Origin: Girardinichthys multiradiatus
Lineage: Eukaryota; Chordata; Actinopteri; Cyprinodontiformes; Goodeidae
Reading direction: 5' to 3'
Length of the DNA: 64,000 nt
NCBI RefSeq assembly: GCF_021462225.1
Contig: NC_061815.1
Span: forward strand, 46,971,873 to 47,035,872
Shown: positions 60,029-64,000 of the stretch, one piece after another
Layout of the letters: every line of letters starts with the position of its first letter
Numbering within the stretch: position 1 is the stretch's first letter
Position numbers and translations under genes: made by a program
Notes under the pieces: model-generated
What the model was told of the DNA's origin: nothing
Databases searched by the model: none
What the model saw: only the letters and a program-made list of their open reading frames with translations

Positions 60029-63000
60029 AGAATACACTAAAAGATTAGGAGATATTGCCATATTAGTATTGCTTTAATACTGGAATCCCACATTAGATGC
60101 TGATGTAGGTCATTTGTCCCATGTTTATGAGGCTTTAATTTAGAAATGCCACATGAAATACAAATAAAACATAGTGACATTTATATATATTAATCAGGAC
60201 ATAAATTATCCTTGAATGACAGTTTACTTTAAAAAGGTTAATTTGTTAAATAATATTGGCCATATTTACTAGGATTTGTTGTTGAAAAATGTATATCTTA
60301 AAATTATTCAGAACATATCATTGTGAATGTTTAAAGATGCTGATTTAACATTGAAGTTCTTGTAGTATGTTTCCCATAGTTTGTGAAGAGACCGTCATTG
60401 AGTGATGCTTTTTTTTTTTTTTTAAAGCGCGTTAGAAAACGTGACTTCCTCTTACTACTTCAACAAACTGAAGTATTCTCTCAGAGTCAACAGGATACAG
60501 TAAACTATCCCAACTAACAGCGCTATCTACCACCAAATCCACAATGCTCCTGACTTCTTTAGCAACATGACAGAAGTTAAATTAGTCGTTTCTGCTCCTT
60601 TTCAGAACCAGGCAGCCATAATGAGGATCTGCAGGTACTTCCTAGAAGTTTGACCTCAGCCAATAGGAGAGAAGCTGAGACGGTGATGCTGGTCCACAGC
60701 ACTTGGAAACTTGAAAATGTGTTTATCTGCAATTTTTGTGCAAGTCTATCTGTGAAGGTCATAATAAGACTGAATAAATGGCCCTTCTTGGTCAAAAGTG
60801 AGGATTCTTACACAGTTTCTTTGTAAAAGAAGATAGTGGCTGTAAAATGATGAAATACAGACGATGGACCAAGTAAATAACATTTAAAATGTCTTTTTTT
60901 TACATGGTAATTCACATAAAAACAATACTGACTAACACTTTGTGACCAGGCTTGATCTTGATCAGGGTCACTGGCTTCTGTGGCATGTACCCCTGCTGTG
61001 TTAGCTTAACAAGCTATGTAAACAAACTGGAAACTCTCTAATCACCACATGTGATCATGCATGGAGTGAAAGTGGAAAGTGAAAGAAAGAAAAGAAACAA
61101 ACAAATGAAGAGAAATGTAAGAAAAAAAAAAAAAAAATACAATTAAAAATAAAAACTTGGAGAAATCTGAAAAAAACAAGACCAAAAAAAACCAATCCTT
61201 GAATGAAACAGTCTCATTTTGTCAACAAAATAATAGTCAGAGTTTACATATGCAATAAAATAAAATATGTAGATGAAACAGAAGTTACCATCATCACCCA
61301 TTATCTCACACAGCAATATCCTCAGTAACAAAATTTCTATGTTCAAAAGGTCTGAAGTGTTAGCGTCAGTGGATCAGCAGGGCCTATTTTATAGACACCT
61401 ACTGCCACCTGCTGGACGACAACATAAATAAGGTTTAAAGTGTCGACTGAATTCAAAAACTGCAGTTTTTATGACCATGTTTAAGATGGCAATAAATTCA
61501 AACAATAAAGAATTTTTTAAAATTGAAATGTATTAAACTTAAGGGAGGAAGGAGCTATCAGAAAAAAAGGATTTTTCAATGTTCATCCATGATGCATTAT
61601 TTTATATGTGCAGCTTTCAGATCACAAAATTTATTTTAAGACAAACGTTTCTTTGTTTTGTTGACATATTGATGAATATAACAGTAAAGCCAAAGTTTTG
61701 AAATAAAACCCAAAAGCAGAGCTATAAAATTGTATTCTTTTAGTCTGCTGTTTGTGAGGCTGAGAAGAAAAAAACATGTCATGGATTTGTTTTTAACTAA
61801 AAAACGAAAGTTTAAGAGGCTGTTTTCTTTAAACAATGTTAAAATCCTTTTACAAGAATAAATCGAGGTATCATCTATATAGAAGGCAGTGTCTGTCAGT
61901 AAAATCCTTCCATCCATTATGTCTGTGTAGTTATGATTTCTTTTTATATATTAACCACTGACTATAAGGGAGCTTGGTGGCCCAGTGGTCAAAATCCAAA
62001 ACCACATAACATAGCAGAACCACGTCTTCTTCTTCTTGCCGGCTAACCACAAGAACCATCAGCCAGGAATTTAGTTGCATGTTCGTTTCCTTCTTTGCCA
62101 TGACTCATAACATTTCTGTCATATACAAACAAACACTTATTCCCTACATTTTAGCTCTTTTGGAAACGAGTATGAACATCTAAAAACATAGAGAATGTAT
62201 AAATAACTTTATGTAATGAGACGAGTGCTGCCTAAAACAGCAGGGATTTAGTTAACCTTCTTAGACAGTAACAGAGAAACACCTTTAGGTGGCAGTGTTG
62301 CAGGTCTATTGTAACCACCCCAGATTGACATCACATTGAATAAAACAGCACCACTGAGGCACAGCCTCACACAGAGAAATATGCAGAACCATCAATTGTG
62401 GCTTCACTCTCAAATATTTTAGACTAACTCTATGGAAAGTACGTAAAGGACCCCAGTTTTTCCACTCCATGACCTTACATTTTCCAGTCCTTTTTAATAC
62501 CGGTTTCTTCCAGCAAAGGGCAAACATATCCAGGATTTAAATGGATGAAAGTTGCAGAGAAAAAAGAAACTGACTTCACGAACAATTTAAAATATTTAAA
62601 TAAAAATATTTCCCGATCATTACATGTGACTTACTTTTATTAGCAATTAAAAGTATTTTGACAGTTTGATGCATGCTTTACGTTCGATGTTAGACGCAAC
62701 ATTAACAACATCTCCGAGAACAGAGGAAGGAACGAGCACTGGGTTGCAGTAACCACGACAGGCTGATGAAAGCTGCTTTCAGACTCATTTCTGCTCTTTG
62801 TGTGCTGCAGAAAGAAAAAGCCACAGTCACAGGCTATACCAGTAACATCTAATCCTTCTCCATCCCTCCGACGAACTAATCCTTCTAGGAACACAGGTGG
62901 CCCCCCCACAGCAGGAGAACCATACCCCGACGCTGGTCTAGAACAAAAACAAAAGGGATTTCTTTAAAGCTGGTTTCATTCCTTACATAACACGAACATA

Positions 63001-63582
63001 CTGGCAATCGGACTTCTGTAAACAGTGATTTCCTTGATGCAACAAACTATGTCATAGCTTTACACCTTCCTTTGTAAAACAGATGACAAGAGTGCAATGC
63101 AGCCAGACGAGTAAAGGCATTTCCTTTCCAGGATACCAATTAAACAATAGCAGGCCTTGTCTGCCCTGTTTGAGGCCCGTAAACACAGGGAGCCATCCTC
63201 GGTTTCCCACCCCTCATGTCGGGCCTGCTGCCAGCCGATTGGGTGGCAAAGCACTCAGCAGAGAAAGAGAGGTCAAAGAAGTAATCATATGTTCCTGCTA
63301 TATGGAAAAAAAAACTTGTGAGAATGGTGTCAAATGATTGCAGTGTTCTCAAAACAACATTGGGAAAACAATGGCCGGTGATTTTAATGTTAGATCTATC
63401 TATAATGCAATATACATTTTTTACAATATATAAACAAGATAAAAGTTTAAGCCAGATATTTTCATGCATTGACTTGGGAAAGTCCACAATTCTCTGCCTG
63501 ATGTCTGGCCCAATTTTTTTATGTCAGAAAGGAAGCAAGTTGTTTGAGGAGTTGCCTTAAAATAGCGCTCGCCTCCATTTAA

Positions 63583-64000
63583 GGGTGTATTCACACCAGG
63601 AAAGTCCTTTGGTCCGCTTGTTTGGTCCGGACCAAAAGCGAACTTTATTTTTTTCATTTGGTGCGGTTTGTTTTCACATTGTACTTTCTGGAACTGAACT
63701 ATTACTTGTAAACAAAGCCACGTGGGTGACGATCATGGCTCCCATTGGACAGAAATGACGGAGGCGGGACAGAGCACAGACCCGGAAATTGAGGAAACCA
63801 GCTGTAGACGTGCTGCATGCAGCACCTCTGTTCTGCATATTTGTGACGTTATTACAGCTGCAATATTATTGTGAGGCTGAAGAGCAACTCATTCAACACA
63901 GACTTTGGGACGTTGCATTTATAATGTTGGAACCCCGTTCCGTTCTCTACGTGCCTTGTCCCACAACAAACCAGTAGCGTTGCTAAGCAACACACCGCTT
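63583..64000. repeat. MITE-like repeat with GGTCCGGACC palindrome (runs off window)
   Basis: Begins about gtgtattcacaccagg, then tttggtccggaccaaaagcg and gtgcggtttgttttcacattg, a form common in non-autonomous fish DNA transposons. The last bases hold GTTGCTAAGCAAC at 63979-63991, a symmetric X-box-like motif. The right end is not in the window. Confidence 0.45.

Larger units (their letters stand above)
58261..64000 (-). other. Sequence upstream of the first rapgef2 exon in the window
   Basis: This is presumed intron 1 of the long isoform, as the initiator exon was not found. It contains a GC-richer block at 58810-59100 that is open on both strands but matches nothing known to me. It also contains a degenerate dispersed repeat (59925-60028), poly(T) at 60411-60423, poly(A) at 61122-61137, and a repeat-like end at 63583-64000. 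Confidence 0.5.

Noticed and set aside
58261..64000. Initiator exon of the long rapgef2 isoform
   Set aside because: Searched by eye for the MASYVDN...RTPQ-type sequence on the minus strand; nothing matched, so it is assumed to lie beyond the window.

Overview
The window is non-coding-rich vertebrate DNA, AT-rich with long introns, microsatellites and several teleost-type Tc1-like transposons, so it is most likely a ray-finned fish genome. I cannot name the species. It holds one host gene that I can support, and it is only partly contained: the 5' portion of a rapgef2 orthologue (PDZ-GEF1, a guanine nucleotide exchange factor for Rap1/Rap2) on the minus strand. Six internal coding exons of the long isoform lie at 58260-58190, 54688-54632, 39349-39266, 25928-25853, 23266-23099 and 2048-1917. 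They join in frame (71+57+84+76+168+132 = 588 nt, 196 codons) with consensus splice sites. They encode the start of the protein: a helical lead-in, a degenerate N-terminal cyclic-nucleotide-binding-like fold, a basic linker and a Ser-rich segment. The initiator exon of the long form was not found up to 64000. The catalytic part (second cNBD, REM, PDZ, RA, CDC25) would lie to the left of base 1.

A second first exon for a short isoform (20 codons, 9573-9514) lies inside the 21 kb intron between the last two exons. It splices in phase 0 to the shared exon 2048-1917, so the window contains an internal alternative promoter that makes a protein lacking the N-terminal cNBD-like fold.

The rest is intronic or upstream DNA with mobile elements. 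12.64-13.52 kb: degenerate Tc1-like copy. 28.0-28.3 kb: 3' stub of another Tc1-like element. 34.5-36.2 kb: two different broken Tc1-like elements side by side. 39.6-40.4 kb: non-autonomous element flanked by TTAA. 43.2-44.3 kb: one non-LTR retrotransposon fragment interrupted by the 3' end of another. 45.25-49.74 kb: a giant foldback element (arms of 614 and 615 bp, TTAA at both ends) whose right arm has been hit by two near-full-length Tc1-like transposons. 55.97-57.54 kb: a third copy of that Tc1 family. The three copies have 200-bp terminal inverted repeats, TA target duplications and open 334- or 320-codon transposase frames. Two of them share exactly the same 42-bp in-frame deletion. A short dispersed repeat occurs four times (30.5, 44.9, 55.2 and 59.9 kb).

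The most interesting points are: the foldback element with nested insertions; the shared transposase deletion; a rapgef2 3' splice site whose polypyrimidine tract is replaced by (TG)12; the internal promoter with RFX-type X-boxes upstream; a perfect 30-bp palindrome; and an unexplained plus-strand exon-like segment at 20.4 kb.
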